NCBI RefSeq assembly: GCF_002386345.1
Contig: NZ_CP023507.1
Location: 620,001-684,000 of the forward strand
Reading direction: 5' to 3'
Length of the DNA stretch: 64,000 bases
Source of the DNA: Streptococcus oralis
Lineage (GTDB): Bacteria > Bacillota > Bacilli > Lactobacillales > Streptococcaceae
Shown: piece by piece, positions 1 through 11,893 of the stretch
Layout of the letters: every line of letters begins with the position of its first letter
Numbering within the stretch: position 1 is the first letter of the stretch
Notes under the pieces: model-generated
What the model was told of the DNA's origin: nothing
Seen by the model: only the letters and a program-made list of their open reading frames with translations
Databases searched by the model: none
Position numbers and translations under genes: made by a program

Positions 1-1
1 G

Positions 2-298
2 TTACGTGAATTACCAGAATACAAGGCGGTTAAGACAGCAAAAGATGCCATCCAAGCTGATGAACAAGCTAGCAAGATTTTTGCAGACTACCTCGCTTTC
101 CAGCAAGAAATCCAAGTCATGGCGCAAACGGGACAAATGCCAGACGCCTCTTTCCAAGAAAAGATGCAGTCTTTCAGCAAACAAATCCAAGAGAACGCTC
201 TTTTGTCAGATTTCTTTGCCAAACAGCAACAATTGTCCATTTACCTTTCAGACATTGAAAAAATTGTCTTTGAACCTGTTTCAGAATTATTGAAATAG
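2..298 (+). CDS. YlbF/YmcA-family protein, C-terminal part
   Basis: Only the last 98 codons are in the window; the reading frame is open to base 2 and stops with TAG at 296-298. The visible part is an all-helical, charged, glutamine-rich sequence with no membrane segment, which fits the YlbF/YmcA (Com_YlbF) family of small helical proteins. In Bacillus such proteins act with YmcA and YaaT on RNase Y and on competence and biofilm control. The role here is family inference only. A strong terminator follows directly, so this is the last gene of its transcript. Confidence 0.65.
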   Translation, partial: LRELPEYKAVKTAKDAIQADEQASKIFADYLAFQQEIQVMAQTGQMPDASFQEKMQSFSKQIQENALLSDFFAKQQQLSIYLSDIEKIVFEPVSELLK

Positions 299-2137
<1,839 letters not shown>

Positions 2138-2141
<4 letters not shown>

Positions 2142-2986
2142 AAATTGCCTATCTAGGTCCCAAGGGATCTTTTTCGCATCATGTTGTGCAGACAGCCTTT
2201 CCCAAAGAGGAATTGCATGCCTTTGCCAATATCACAGATGTTATCAAGGCCTATGAACAGGGCTTGGTGGACTATTCGGTGGTACCAGTTGAAAACTCCA
2301 TTGAAGGTAGTGTCCATGAAAGTTTGGATTACCTTTTTCACCAGGCTCGCATCCAAGCAGTGGCAGAAATCGTTCAACCCATTCACCAGCAGTTGATGGC
2401 AGTTCCTGGTCATACTAAGATTGAGAAGATTTTTTCCCATCCTCAGGCTTTGGCTCAGGGAAAAAAATTCATCGATGAACACTATCCAGAGGCTCAAATC
2501 GAGGTAACCGCCAGTACCGCCTATGCAGCTCGCTTTATTTCAGAACATCCAGATCAGCCTTATGCAGCTATTGCTCCTAAAAGTTCAGCTGAAGAATATG
2601 GCTTGGAATTGATTGCAGAGGATATTCAGGAAATGGAAGCCAATTTCACACGTTTTTGGGTGTTAGGGGCAGAGATACCGAAGATTCCTTTGAACTCACA
2701 AGCTGAAAAAATGAGTTTGGCCTTGACCTTACCAGACAACCTACCTGGTGCTCTTTACAAGGCACTTTCGACCTTTGCTTGGAGAGGGATTGACTTAACA
2801 AAGATTGAAAGTCGCCCCCTTAAAACAGCCTTGGGAGAATACTTTTTCATTATCGATGTAGACTATAGTGACAAAGAACTGGTTCATTTTGCAAGACAAG
2901 AACTAGAAGCTATTGGAATCCAGCATAAGATTCTGGGGACCTACCCGATTTTTACCATAACTGATTTAGAAAAGGAGAGTCAATGA
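2138..2986 (+). CDS. pheA: Prephenate dehydratase
   Basis: Converts prephenate to phenylpyruvate in phenylalanine synthesis. The periplasmic-binding-like catalytic domain fills about residues 1-180, with GPKGSFSHH at the start and the catalytic threonine in NFTRFWVL. A C-terminal ACT domain (about 190-275, with the GALYKAL and ESRP motifs) senses phenylalanine. There is no chorismate mutase domain, as is usual in Firmicutes. It overlaps both neighbours by 4 bases. Confidence 0.95.
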
Positions 2987-4278
2987 GCAAAGAAAATCCT
3001 TTAAGTCATCACGAGCAGTTACGTTATGACTATCTCTTCAAAAATATTCATTACCTCAACGACCGTGAACGGAGGGAGTTTGATTATCTGCAACAGAAAA
3101 TGGCAGGTCCCAAGTCTGAAGTTCACCCTTCCTACCAAGAAGAAAAAGAAGAAACTTGGGGTAGAGATATTGATCTTCCGACCTACGGCAGTAGAAGCCG
3201 GTCTAAGAAACGTGAAAAGGTAGCTCCTCAACCTAAAGTCAAAAAGAAAAAGAGAAGAATTCGCTTCAAACGAATACTGACTTGGTTCTTGCTGTTGATT
3301 ACTTGTGTGCTTGCAGGGATGATTTTCATGTTTCTTAGAGGGTTCCAGTCAGCAGCCAATCCAACAAATAAGCCAGCTGACGCCAAGGCAGCTCAAGTAG
3401 AGGTCTTTAACGGTCAGGATACCAAAGATGGTGTGAATATTTTAGTCATGGGGACAGATGGCCGTATCGGTCAAAATAGTGCAGAAACCCGTACTGACAC
3501 GATCATGGTGCTGAATGTTAGTGGATCGGATAAGAAGATTAAACTAGTCAGCTTTATGCGTGACAACTTAGTGTATATCGACGGGTACAGTAAGATTGTA
3601 AATGGCCAGAAACAGACGGATAACAAACTAAATGTTGCCTACGAACTTGGGGAACAAGAAGGGCAAAAAGGTGCTGAAATGGTCCGCAAGGTTCTAAAAG
3701 ACAACTTTGATTTGGATATTAAGTACTATGCCCTGGTCGACTTCCAGGCTTTTGCAACAGCTATTGATACCCTCTTCCCTGACGGAGTAACGATTGATGC
3801 TCAATTCTCAACATTGAATGGTCAACCTTTGACAGAAGCCACAGTTGGAGACGACCTTCATGCAACAGAGACTGAGTCACCAACCCAAACCATCAAAGTT
3901 GGAAAACAGCAGATGAATGGATCCACCTTGCTGAACTATGCTCGCTTCCGTGATGATGATGAGGGAGACTATGGCCGTACCAAACGTCAGCAACAAGTCA
4001 TGTCAGCTGTTCTTGAGCAAATCAAAGATCCAACCAAGCTCTTTACGGGGTCAGAGGCACTTGGAAAAGTCTTTGGCATGACATCAACAAATCTACCATA
4101 TAGCTTCTTGTTGACCAATGGCTTATCTGTCCTAGAAGGTGCTCAAAATGGCATTGAAAGACTCACCGTCCCAGAACTTGGTGACTGGGTAGACGCTTAT
4201 GATATCTATGGTGGACAAGGACTTCTAGTTGATCAAAATAAATATCAGACCAAACTCGCCCAAATGGGAATGAGATAG
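2983..4278 (+). CDS. LytR-CpsA-Psr (LCP) family cell-wall glycopolymer ligase
   Basis: LCP enzymes transfer undecaprenyl-linked teichoic acids or capsule to peptidoglycan. A lysine-rich cytoplasmic N-terminus (about residues 1-92) is followed by one transmembrane segment (about 95-117) and an extracellular LCP domain. That domain shows NILVMGTDGR, the RTDTIM arginine/aspartate motif, SFMRDN and the YARFRDDDEGDYGR motif that binds the pyrophosphate lipid. This is the pneumococcal psr (SP_1368-type) position, right after pheA. Its place next to a LicD/phosphocholine locus fits attachment of choline-bearing polymers. Confidence 0.92.
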   Translation: MSKENPLSHHEQLRYDYLFKNIHYLNDRERREFDYLQQKMAGPKSEVHPSYQEEKEETWGRDIDLPTYGSRSRSKKREKVAPQPKVKKKKRRIRFKRILTWFLLLITCVLAGMIFMFLRGFQSAANPTNKPADAKAAQVEVFNGQDTKDGVNILVMGTDGRIGQNSAETRTDTIMVLNVSGSDKKIKLVSFMRDNLVYIDGYSKIVNGQKQTDNKLNVAYELGEQEGQKGAEMVRKVLKDNFDLDIKYYALVDFQAFATAIDTLFPDGVTIDAQFSTLNGQPLTEATVGDDLHATETESPTQTIKVGKQQMNGSTLLNYARFRDDDEGDYGRTKRQQQVMSAVLEQIKDPTKLFTGSEALGKVFGMTSTNLPYSFLLTNGLSVLEGAQNGIERLTVPELGDWVDAYDIYGGQGLLVDQNKYQTKLAQMGMR

Positions 4279-4286
4279 AATACTAT

Positions 4287-4343
4287 AAAAAAATCAAAGT
4301 TTGAATCACAAGTGAAAAAGTGGTTTAGGCTTTGATTTTTCTT
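4287..4343 (+). terminator. Terminator after the LCP gene
   Basis: An 11-bp inverted repeat (4289-4299 with 4330-4340) ends in a T-rich tract. The loop is long (30 bases), so it is less ideal than the others in this window. Confidence 0.7.
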
Positions 4344-4376
4344 AGTATCTGATGGATTTTTAGGGCTTTTTTATGG

Positions 4377-4382
4377 TATAAT
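4377..4382 (+). promoter_or_regulatory. -10 element for the phosphocholine/polysaccharide locus
   Basis: A perfect TATAAT, about 40 bases before the LicD start and just after the terminator. The -35 region (around 4354) is weak. Confidence 0.55.
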
Positions 4383-4421
4383 AAAACGATATAACTCGTT
4401 ATTGGACAGAAGAGGAGAGAC

Positions 4422-5258
4422 ATGAGTGATTTGAAAGCGATTCAGGCTCGTAGTCTGGAAATGGCTGAATATTTCGTCGCATTTTGTAAAGAACATGATT
4501 TGTTGTGCTATCTCTGTGGTGGAGGAGCCATTGGCGCCCTTCGTAATAAGGGCTTCATTCCTTGGGATGATGATCTAGACTTTTTTATGCCACGTAAGGA
4601 CTATGAAAAATTAGCAGAACTGTGGCCACGTTATGCAGACGAGCGTTATTTCTTGTCAAAGAGTAACAAAGATTTTGTAGACCGTAACCTTTTTATTACC
4701 ATTCGTGACAAGGAAACTACTTGTATCAAGCCTTATCAAAAGGATTTGGATTTGCCACACGGTTTGGCCTTGGATGTTTTACCATTGGATTATTATCCTA
4801 AAAATCCAGCTGAGCGTAAGAAACAGGTTCGTTGGGCCCTGATTTATTCACTCTTTTGCGCCCAAATTATCCCAGAAAAGCATGGTGCAGTCATGAAATG
4901 GGGAAGTCGTATCTTACTCGGCCTGACTCCAAAATCTCTACGTTATCGCATTTGGAAAAAAGCTGAAAAAGAAATGACCAAGTATGGTCTGGCTGAGAGC
5001 GATGGAATTACGGAATTATGCTCAGGTCCCGGCTACATGCGAAACAAATACCCAATCGCATCCTTTGAAGACAATCTTTTTTTGCCATTTGAAGGAACAG
5101 AGATGCCTATCCCAGTTGGCTACGATGCCTATCTCAGCACTGCTTTTGGGGATTATATGACACCGCCACCAGCGGACAAGCAAGTACCGCATCATGACGC
5201 CATTATAGCAGACATGGACAAGAGCTACACAGAGTACAAGGGAGAATACGGAGCATGA
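4422..5258 (+). CDS. LicD-family phosphotransferase
   Basis: LicD enzymes move phosphocholine (or related phospho-groups) from a CDP-activated donor to sugars in teichoic acid or other glycans. The nucleotidyltransferase core is at residues 33-56, with the GGGAIGALRNKGFIPWDDDLD motif region whose aspartates bind metal. The family's typical C-terminal Y-STAFGDYMTPPP...H motif is at about 240-262. No signal peptide or membrane segment is seen, so it should be cytoplasmic. The position next to the psr-type LCP gene matches, from memory, the pneumococcal licD3 gene. I leave the symbol blank because two more LicD domains follow and their specificities cannot be read from sequence. Confidence 0.88.
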   Translation: MSDLKAIQARSLEMAEYFVAFCKEHDLLCYLCGGGAIGALRNKGFIPWDDDLDFFMPRKDYEKLAELWPRYADERYFLSKSNKDFVDRNLFITIRDKETTCIKPYQKDLDLPHGLALDVLPLDYYPKNPAERKKQVRWALIYSLFCAQIIPEKHGAVMKWGSRILLGLTPKSLRYRIWKKAEKEMTKYGLAESDGITELCSGPGYMRNKYPIASFEDNLFLPFEGTEMPIPVGYDAYLSTAFGDYMTPPPADKQVPHHDAIIADMDKSYTEYKGEYGA

Positions 5259-6223
5259 TGGGAGAAAAAATAAGCGTTATCGTTCCAGTCTACAATGTAG
5301 AAGCCTATCTGGAGCGATGTGTGGAGTCGATTCTTCAACAGACTTATACCCATTTTGAGTTAATCCTAATCAACGATGGTTCTACTGATTCTAGTGGACA
5401 GATCTGTGATCACTTAGCATCTCAGTATGAGAATATCAAGGTTTATCATATCGAAAATGCTGGTGTTTCAAATGCTAGAAATATGGGAATTCAGCTAGCG
5501 ACGGGTTCTTGGGTTACCTTTATTGATAGCGATGATTTCGTTACCCAGGATTACCTAGCTACTTTAGCAAGTGCAGTTGAAGGGGTGAATGTAGGCTTTG
5601 TTATTGCTCCTCTGCACCATATCAAAAACGGCATTGTAACAGACCTACCTTCACATTCTGGAAAAACAGAACTCTGGTCAACAGAAGAAACCATGAAGGA
5701 ACTACTGATGACTACCAGAACATCATTTTTTCCAGTTGCAAAACTGTTTAAGAGAGACCTACTTGCGGATGAAAAGTTTAATACAAACTATCACCTAGCT
5801 GAAGATGCCCTTTTTTTAACTGAATTGCTACTAAAGACAAGATGTAGTTGCGTATTTATTGACAAACCTGTTTATTATTATGATCATCGTGAGGGAAGTG
5901 CAACAACATCTGTTAATCGACATGTATTTGACACAATAGAAGTTTATAAGCAAATAATTGCTCAAGTTTCACAAGCCTTCCCTAATTTAAAATACGAATT
6001 AATAAATAGAGAATGTTGGTCGTACATCACAGTTTACGATAAAATTATCTTTACTTCACGTGAAGAGTATCAAAAGGAGAAAGCCGAGCTGAGGACTTGG
6101 ATTGTTCAGCACCGACGCGAAATATGGAAAGATGCTTATTTCACCACTTTTCGCAAGGTAGCTATCCTTTCACTTGTCATTTCTCCATGGCTATATAAGA
6201 AAATTGTTGGATTAAAAAACTAA
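5255..6223 (+). CDS. GT2-family glycosyltransferase
   Basis: A GT-A fold family 2 transferase of 322 residues. It has ISVIVPVYNVEAYLERC at the N-terminus, NDGSTDSSG, NAGVSNARN and the metal-binding FIDSDDF. A later LAEDALF supplies the ED acid/base motif. It probably adds a sugar to a lipid-linked repeat unit at the inner membrane face. The start overlaps the upstream LicD stop (ATGATG), so the two are co-translated. A second ATG three bases later is equally possible. The acceptor is unknown. Confidence 0.9.
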   Translation: MMGEKISVIVPVYNVEAYLERCVESILQQTYTHFELILINDGSTDSSGQICDHLASQYENIKVYHIENAGVSNARNMGIQLATGSWVTFIDSDDFVTQDYLATLASAVEGVNVGFVIAPLHHIKNGIVTDLPSHSGKTELWSTEETMKELLMTTRTSFFPVAKLFKRDLLADEKFNTNYHLAEDALFLTELLLKTRCSCVFIDKPVYYYDHREGSATTSVNRHVFDTIEVYKQIIAQVSQAFPNLKYELINRECWSYITVYDKIIFTSREEYQKEKAELRTWIVQHRREIWKDAYFTTFRKVAILSLVISPWLYKKIVGLKN

Positions 6224-6244
6224 TATCATGAGAAGGAGTTGAAA

Positions 6245-8404
6245 ATGAATTTTTCAAAAATGGATGAATACTTTGAAAAATCAAAACTATGGATTGCGTA
6301 TCTATTTGTTTTCATTTCGATTTTAAGTATGAGTTCACTGGTTTATAAGATAGCAAATCCCCTCTACAAGGGATTATCAGCGATTGTAGTGCTTTATATT
6401 TGCTATACCTTATTGTTTAAGTGGAAAGAAATCACAGCAGATCGCAAATTTCTATCCTTATTTGGACTCTTAGCTGGAAGTCATCTGCTATCAGCTGTTT
6501 TCAATCGCTCTGGACATCTGATTGGAAATGTGATTGAAATTCTCTTCATGGTAACCTATGTTTTATTATTTACCATGTTACAATCAGGGCAACTTAAAAA
6601 ATTATTTGACTGGATTGCCTATACGGTTCAAATTGTATCTTTTTCTTCAGCAATTTTTGCGTTTGGTTTATTGTTAAGTAGAGTCCTTATCCTATTTAAG
6701 ATTGGTGAACAATCTTATTACTATGGTGTCATGAATGGACGTCTGTGGGGAATTGTCAATCCAAATGCTAGTGCGATATTTTCATACATTAGCATTATTT
6801 TGGCTATGTATTTGATCCATAAAGGAAGTAAATATTCTGTTTATCTTAAACTGAACAACGTCATTCAATTAGTTTACTTCGCTACGATGCAAAGTCGAGG
6901 AGCCTTACTTTCTTTACTTCTCATGATTGGACTCTATAGTTTCTTTGCTACTAGAGGAAGTATCGTTAAACGATTCCTCACTTTTATAGTTGCTGGTTTG
7001 CTGATTACTGCAACTAATATTGGATTAAGCTATGTAACTTCAATCTATATCTCATCTGAAACTGCGACTGTCTTAGATTTAAACAATGGACAATCCTATG
7101 CTGAGACAGATTCGTCTGTCACTAAGAAAAACGGTGAGCTCCATCTAATCGAAACAACACCAAGTGGTAGAACCTATATCTGGAAAAATGCCATCAAGAT
7201 GGGAAGTGCCAAACCAATTTTTGGTTATGGTGTACGAAATGTTCCAGATTATTACACAGAATATTTCAGTAAATTTGAGATTCAAAACTCCCTTATCGGT
7301 GGGAATTTCCATAACATTTTTGTGACCATATTTGTCAGTTCGGGAGTTCTAGGTTTGGTATCCTTCCTTCTTGTACTGGCTTATGTCATCAAGCGCTTTT
7401 TAACGTATTTGATTGTTTCCAAGAAAAATACTGATAAATTGATCATGATCCTATTCTTTGGTATCTTGTTTGGTCAATTATTTGAAAGTCAGATTATGTA
7501 TTCAACCAACTTTATTAATATCATCTTCTGGCTAGCGATTGGCTATGGACTCGTAGTCTGCAAACGAGATGAAGGAGTTCGGTACCAAGAAGTAACAGAC
7601 ATCAATGAAATTCAACAGATGGAACTTGGAATCATGGAGTATATTCATGAAGTTTGTCAGAAAATTGGTGTCAAGTATTTCTTAGCATATGGAAGTCTAA
7701 TTGGTGCTGTTCGCCATCAAGGATTTATCCCTTGGGATGATGACATGGATATCTGCATGTTACGAGAAGATTATGAAAAGTTGCAAGACTACCTTATCGC
7801 TAACCCTGATAAACGTTACGAGGTCATGTCTTATAAAAATAATCTCAACTATGTCTATCCCTTCATGAAAGTGCAGGATAACCATACCTACTTGCTGGAA
7901 GAAGATGTTCGCATCGATTCGAATATGGGAATCTATGTAGATATTTTCCCTGTAGATGGCTACGAGGATGACGTAGAATTTAAAAACAAGATGACGAAAC
8001 TGATAAAGAAACGTCAATTGAGTTGCTACACCTTTAAAGGCATTACCAATACGAAAAGTGTACTGAATTCACTGCTACGTTATGTGTCAGTTATTATTTT
8101 CTATTTTACCAATACGAACAAATACGTTGCCCAGATTGAAGAGCTTGCAAAATCCCGTAAAGTCTCAGATTATGAGCAGGTGGATTATCTTATCTACAAG
8201 GATATGAACAAACCAGTGTGGAGACGTGAATGGCTGGAACAAGTTACTACTGGAACATTTGAAGGTAAGGAATTTACCATTCCGAAAAATTATCATGAAA
8301 TTTTGACCTCAGACTACGGAGACTATATGCAATTGCCACCGGTTGAACAAAGAGTATCTCATCATGATTTTAAATTATGGAAGATTGTTAAAAGGTCTAA
8401 ATGA
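6245..8404 (+). CDS. Fusion: O-antigen polymerase/ligase-like membrane domain + LicD domain
   Basis: A 719-residue two-part protein. Residues 1 to about 435 form a polytopic membrane domain with roughly ten hydrophobic segments and a large extracellular loop (about 265-350, containing PSGRTYIWKNA and FGYGVRN). This layout is typical of Wzy/WaaL-type polymerases or ligases. Residues about 450-719 are a complete LicD domain (GSLIGAVRHQGFIPWDDDMDI at about 482-502, DYGDYMQLPP near the end). The ATG at 6245 is chosen because AGAAGGAG lies six bases upstream; a TTG two codons earlier is less likely. The fusion ties polymerisation (outside) to phospho-decoration (inside) in one polypeptide. Substrates are unknown. 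Confidence 0.87.
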   Translation: MNFSKMDEYFEKSKLWIAYLFVFISILSMSSLVYKIANPLYKGLSAIVVLYICYTLLFKWKEITADRKFLSLFGLLAGSHLLSAVFNRSGHLIGNVIEILFMVTYVLLFTMLQSGQLKKLFDWIAYTVQIVSFSSAIFAFGLLLSRVLILFKIGEQSYYYGVMNGRLWGIVNPNASAIFSYISIILAMYLIHKGSKYSVYLKLNNVIQLVYFATMQSRGALLSLLLMIGLYSFFATRGSIVKRFLTFIVAGLLITATNIGLSYVTSIYISSETATVLDLNNGQSYAETDSSVTKKNGELHLIETTPSGRTYIWKNAIKMGSAKPIFGYGVRNVPDYYTEYFSKFEIQNSLIGGNFHNIFVTIFVSSGVLGLVSFLLVLAYVIKRFLTYLIVSKKNTDKLIMILFFGILFGQLFESQIMYSTNFINIIFWLAIGYGLVVCKRDEGVRYQEVTDINEIQQMELGIMEYIHEVCQKIGVKYFLAYGSLIGAVRHQGFIPWDDDMDICMLREDYEKLQDYLIANPDKRYEVMSYKNNLNYVYPFMKVQDNHTYLLEEDVRIDSNMGIYVDIFPVDGYEDDVEFKNKMTKLIKKRQLSCYTFKGITNTKSVLNSLLRYVSVIIFYFTNTNKYVAQIEELAKSRKVSDYEQVDYLIYKDMNKPVWRREWLEQVTTGTFEGKEFTIPKNYHEILTSDYGDYMQLPPVEQRVSHHDFKLWKIVKRSK

Positions 8405-8461
8405 CGGGATTGGGATTAAGAAACGTTTAAAAATATAGTCAAATTTAGGAGAATAGAACCT

Positions 8462-9274
8462 ATGTCTGAAAGAACTTTAACTCTTGAAGAAATAAAGCAA
8501 GTAGAATTGGATATTTTAAAGTATCTACATGATCTTTGTGAACAACATCAAATCAAATACTTTATTGATTTTGGAACCTTACTAGGGGCTGTACGCCATA
8601 AAGGATTTATCCCTTGGGATGATGATACAGATATTTCCTTGGCGCGTGATGAATTTGAAAAACTGTATAAGGTTTTACAAAATGAAAATCATCCCTACTA
8701 CAAATTGATTTCATTCAGAGAAACAAAGGGATATCCATACAGTTATATGAGAGTCTATGATGTAAGGACTCGTCGAGATGCTAACCTCGTAGACCCAACG
8801 GTCGTATTGGGAACTTGCGTTGACATTTTTCCTTATGATGGTGTCGTAACACAGGAAAGTGACCGTAAGAAAATGAAGCTCTACAAATATTTCATTCGCC
8901 TTTCTTCTTTGAATTTTAAAGGGATCAAGTCTGAGAATGGTGGACTAAAAAACCTCCCTCGTTATATGGGATCAGCTATTTTCCGCTTAACTTCCCCACA
9001 ACTATGGAATCAAAAATTAGAGAGCCTTGCTTTGAAGTATAGTGTAGATCAAGCAACAGATCTTACTTGTACTATCTATGACCCTTATTATCCAAATGGT
9101 ATAAAAAAAGAATGGCTCTATGATTTGATTGATATGCCTTATGAAGACATTGTGGTCAAGGTTCCGAGAAAATACCATGAAATACTTGTCTACGAATTTG
9201 GAGAAAACTATATGACTCCACCGCCTATTGAGCAACAAGTCCCAGGAGGGGATAAAAATTATTGGATTGATTAG
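8462..9274 (+). CDS. LicD-family phosphotransferase (third LicD domain of the locus)
   Basis: A 270-residue cytoplasmic LicD protein. GTLLGAVRHKGFIPWDDDTDI occupies about residues 40-60, and FGENYMTPPP...Q-V-P-G-G is at the C-terminus. It resembles the LicD half of the upstream fusion more than the first LicD gene does, for example in LTLEEIKQVELDILKYLHDLCE against the fusion's QQMELGIMEYIHEVCQ, which suggests a paralogous pair. The AGGAG ribosome site is at 8448-8452. Its donor is presumably a CDP-activated amino alcohol. Confidence 0.88.
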   Translation: MSERTLTLEEIKQVELDILKYLHDLCEQHQIKYFIDFGTLLGAVRHKGFIPWDDDTDISLARDEFEKLYKVLQNENHPYYKLISFRETKGYPYSYMRVYDVRTRRDANLVDPTVVLGTCVDIFPYDGVVTQESDRKKMKLYKYFIRLSSLNFKGIKSENGGLKNLPRYMGSAIFRLTSPQLWNQKLESLALKYSVDQATDLTCTIYDPYYPNGIKKEWLYDLIDMPYEDIVVKVPRKYHEILVYEFGENYMTPPPIEQQVPGGDKNYWID

Positions 9275-9316
9275 ATTAAAAAAGTTGCTTATTGTTAAGA
9301 TAAAGGAGTTTTCAAG

Positions 9317-11845
9317 GTGAAAAATAAATGGTTATTAAAATCAGTCAGCTATAGTGTTCTCGCATTCTTTCTATTACTGATTCAGTTATCGCAAGGAGTA
9401 GATGCAGATACCATCTCTGCAGGTTCGGGCAATCGTATCCATTTCATAAATACTAAAGCAAAATCTGGGAGTGATGCCATCCTTCTGGAAAGCAATGGTC
9501 ACTATGCTTTGATTGATATGGGAGAAGACTATGATTTTCCTGATGGGAGTGACCCACGCTATCCAAGCCGCTGGGGAATTTCCATGAGAAATTATCAAGT
9601 ATTGGAGGATCGATTGATTCGCCACTTGGATCAAATAGGTGTAAAAAAATTAGATTTTATTATAGGAACTCATGTTCATAGTGACCATATTGGTGGAGCG
9701 GACGAAATACTCAATCGATATCAGGTCGGTAAGTTTTATTTGAAAAAATATTCAGATGATCGGATCACAGCAAACTGGGGACTATGGGATAATCTTTTCA
9801 ATTATGATAATGCTTTGAGAGCAGCTCAAAAACGAGGAGTTACTCTTATCCAGAATATTTCAGATGAGGATAGCCATCTAAAATTAGGTGATATGGATAT
9901 CCAACTCTACAACTATAAGAATGAATATGATGCTGACGGGAATCTGAAAAAAGTTCGAGATGATAACTCCAACTCCATCGTTTCAGTAGTGACTGTGGCA
10001 GGAAAGAGAATCTATCTTGGTGGAGATTTGGATAATGCCGAGGGAGCAGAAGATAAGTTAGGTCCAGTTATCGGCAAGGTTGATATGATGAAATGGAACC
10101 ACCATTATGATGCGACAATTTCAAATACGATTAATTTCCTAGAAAACTTATCACCAAAAATGATTATTCAGACAACTGGTGGAGATATTAATGTTGCTTC
10201 AACCAGAGAATACCTTCAGAAGAAAAATATTCAGGTTCTTCATGCTGCGAGCCAAACTCAAGATGCTACCGTTTTTGATATTAGCGATAAAGGATTTGCT
10301 AATGTTTCAAATACCTTCCCTGATATCCCTGTAGTTGACGAAAAATGGTATCAAGAAGATGGTTATTGGAAATATCGTTTGACTGACGGAGAAATGGCTA
10401 TCGGCTGGAGAGAGATTGGCGGAGCCACTTATTTCTTTAATGGAAAAGGACAAATGCAAGCAGGTCGCTGGCTTCACCTTAACGACGACTGGGGAGAAAA
10501 TGCCAAAGGGAATGATTACTATCTGAACCAAAATGGTAAAATGCAAACTGGTGGTTGGTTCAAACTAGATGACTCTTGGTATTATATCCAATCAAATGGT
10601 GCTAGACGATTTAGCGAGCTCTCTGAAATTGGAGGGAAAAAGTATCTCTTTGCGGCAGATGGGAAGATGCTAACAGGACACCAAGTTTATAATGGCAAGA
10701 AGATGTTCTTTAGCGAAAGTGGTGCACTCCAAACAGCAGGTAAGCCTTCAACATGGCAAAAGATTGATTCAGATTGGTATTTCTATGATGAGTATGGGCT
10801 AAAGACCGTTGGTAAAAAGAATATCAATGGAAGCACATACTACTTTAATCAAGAAGGTATCATGCAAACTGGCTGGACCTTTGTTGATGGTCACTGGAAC
10901 TATTTTGCAAGTTCTGGAGCTATGAAAACCGGCTGGGTCAAGGATCAGGAAACATGGTATTATCTGGATAAAGATGGCATCATGCTAACTGGTAGACAAG
11001 ATGTAAATGGTGTTCGTTACTATTTGAATGCTAGTGGTGCCATGCAGACTGGCTGGAAGTGGCAAGACAATAGCTGGTACTTCTATACGAACTCAGGTGC
11101 TATGAAAACTGGTTGGTTGAAAGATAAAGAATCATGGTATTATTTGGATCCAGAAACTGGTATCATGGCTGTAGGATCTAAAGAGGTTGACGGTAAGAAC
11201 TATTTCTTCAGCTCTGCAGGGACTATGCAAGTTGGATGGCAGTGGTCAAATGATTCTTGGCATTATTACGCTACGTCTGGCGCACTCCAAACTGGTTGGT
11301 TGAAAGATGGTGATGTCTGGTATTATCTTGAAGGTAAGGAAGGCGATATGTTAGTCGGCCTCCATCAAGTAGATGGTAAGCAATATTACTTTAGCAAATC
11401 TGGAGCCATGCAAACTGGCTGGAAATGGTTTGATAATCATTACCGTTACTTTGAATCAAATGGAGCCATGAAAACTGGTTGGATAAAAGACAAAGGTGTC
11501 TGGTATTATCTAAATCCTGAAGATGGCATCATGTTGGTTGGCCTTCATAAAGTAAATGGTGATCATTATTACTTTGATGAATCAGGAGCTATGCAGACAG
11601 GTTGGAAACAGCTTGATGGTAATTGGTACTATTTCCAAGCTGATGGTTCTTTGTTGAAGAACGCAACAACACCTGATGGTTACAAAGTAAACGAAGAAGG
11701 TATCTGGAAACAGGCTGTTGCTGCTGTAAATAGCGAGGCAGTCAAGCCAGAACAGAAACAAGAAGCTAATTCCTCTATTGTTGAACAACCTAAACAAGAT
11801 TCAAATCTAGAAGCCAACGCTTCTGATAAGAAAGAAAACGAATAA
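9317..11845 (+). CDS. pce: Choline-binding phosphorylcholine esterase (Pce/CbpE family), long form
   Basis: A secreted surface enzyme that removes phosphocholine from teichoic acid. A signal peptide covers about residues 1-31. A metallo-beta-lactamase domain (about 35-300) has the metal motif HVHSDHIGG at about 118-126, then GGDLDN and KWNHH. It is followed by many choline-binding repeats (W-Y-Y-x-G-x-M-x-T-G-W type) from about 345 to 790 and a short charged tail. It starts at GTG 9317 behind AAAGGAG. At 842 residues it is clearly longer than the roughly 627-residue pneumococcal Pce, because of extra choline-binding repeats. Lying next to three LicD domains, it pairs addition and removal of phosphocholine in one locus. 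Confidence 0.92.
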   Translation: MKNKWLLKSVSYSVLAFFLLLIQLSQGVDADTISAGSGNRIHFINTKAKSGSDAILLESNGHYALIDMGEDYDFPDGSDPRYPSRWGISMRNYQVLEDRLIRHLDQIGVKKLDFIIGTHVHSDHIGGADEILNRYQVGKFYLKKYSDDRITANWGLWDNLFNYDNALRAAQKRGVTLIQNISDEDSHLKLGDMDIQLYNYKNEYDADGNLKKVRDDNSNSIVSVVTVAGKRIYLGGDLDNAEGAEDKLGPVIGKVDMMKWNHHYDATISNTINFLENLSPKMIIQTTGGDINVASTREYLQKKNIQVLHAASQTQDATVFDISDKGFANVSNTFPDIPVVDEKWYQEDGYWKYRLTDGEMAIGWREIGGATYFFNGKGQMQAGRWLHLNDDWGENAKGNDYYLNQNGKMQTGGWFKLDDSWYYIQSNGARRFSELSEIGGKKYLFAADGKMLTGHQVYNGKKMFFSESGALQTAGKPSTWQKIDSDWYFYDEYGLKTVGKKNINGSTYYFNQEGIMQTGWTFVDGHWNYFASSGAMKTGWVKDQETWYYLDKDGIMLTGRQDVNGVRYYLNASGAMQTGWKWQDNSWYFYTNSGAMKTGWLKDKESWYYLDPETGIMAVGSKEVDGKNYFFSSAGTMQVGWQWSNDSWHYYATSGALQTGWLKDGDVWYYLEGKEGDMLVGLHQVDGKQYYFSKSGAMQTGWKWFDNHYRYFESNGAMKTGWIKDKGVWYYLNPEDGIMLVGLHKVNGDHYYFDESGAMQTGWKQLDGNWYYFQADGSLLKNATTPDGYKVNEEGIWKQAVAAVNSEAVKPEQKQEANSSIVEQPKQDSNLEANASDKKENE

Positions 11846-11850
11846 AGAAG

Positions 11851-11893
11851 AAATCCCCTACTGGCAACTAATTTATCAGTAGGGGATTTTTTT
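11851..11893. terminator. Bidirectional terminator between pce and the flippase gene
   Basis: The inverted repeat AAATCCCCTACTG / CAGTAGGGGATTT is flanked by A-rich and T-rich runs on both sides. It serves the convergent genes on both strands. Confidence 0.92.
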
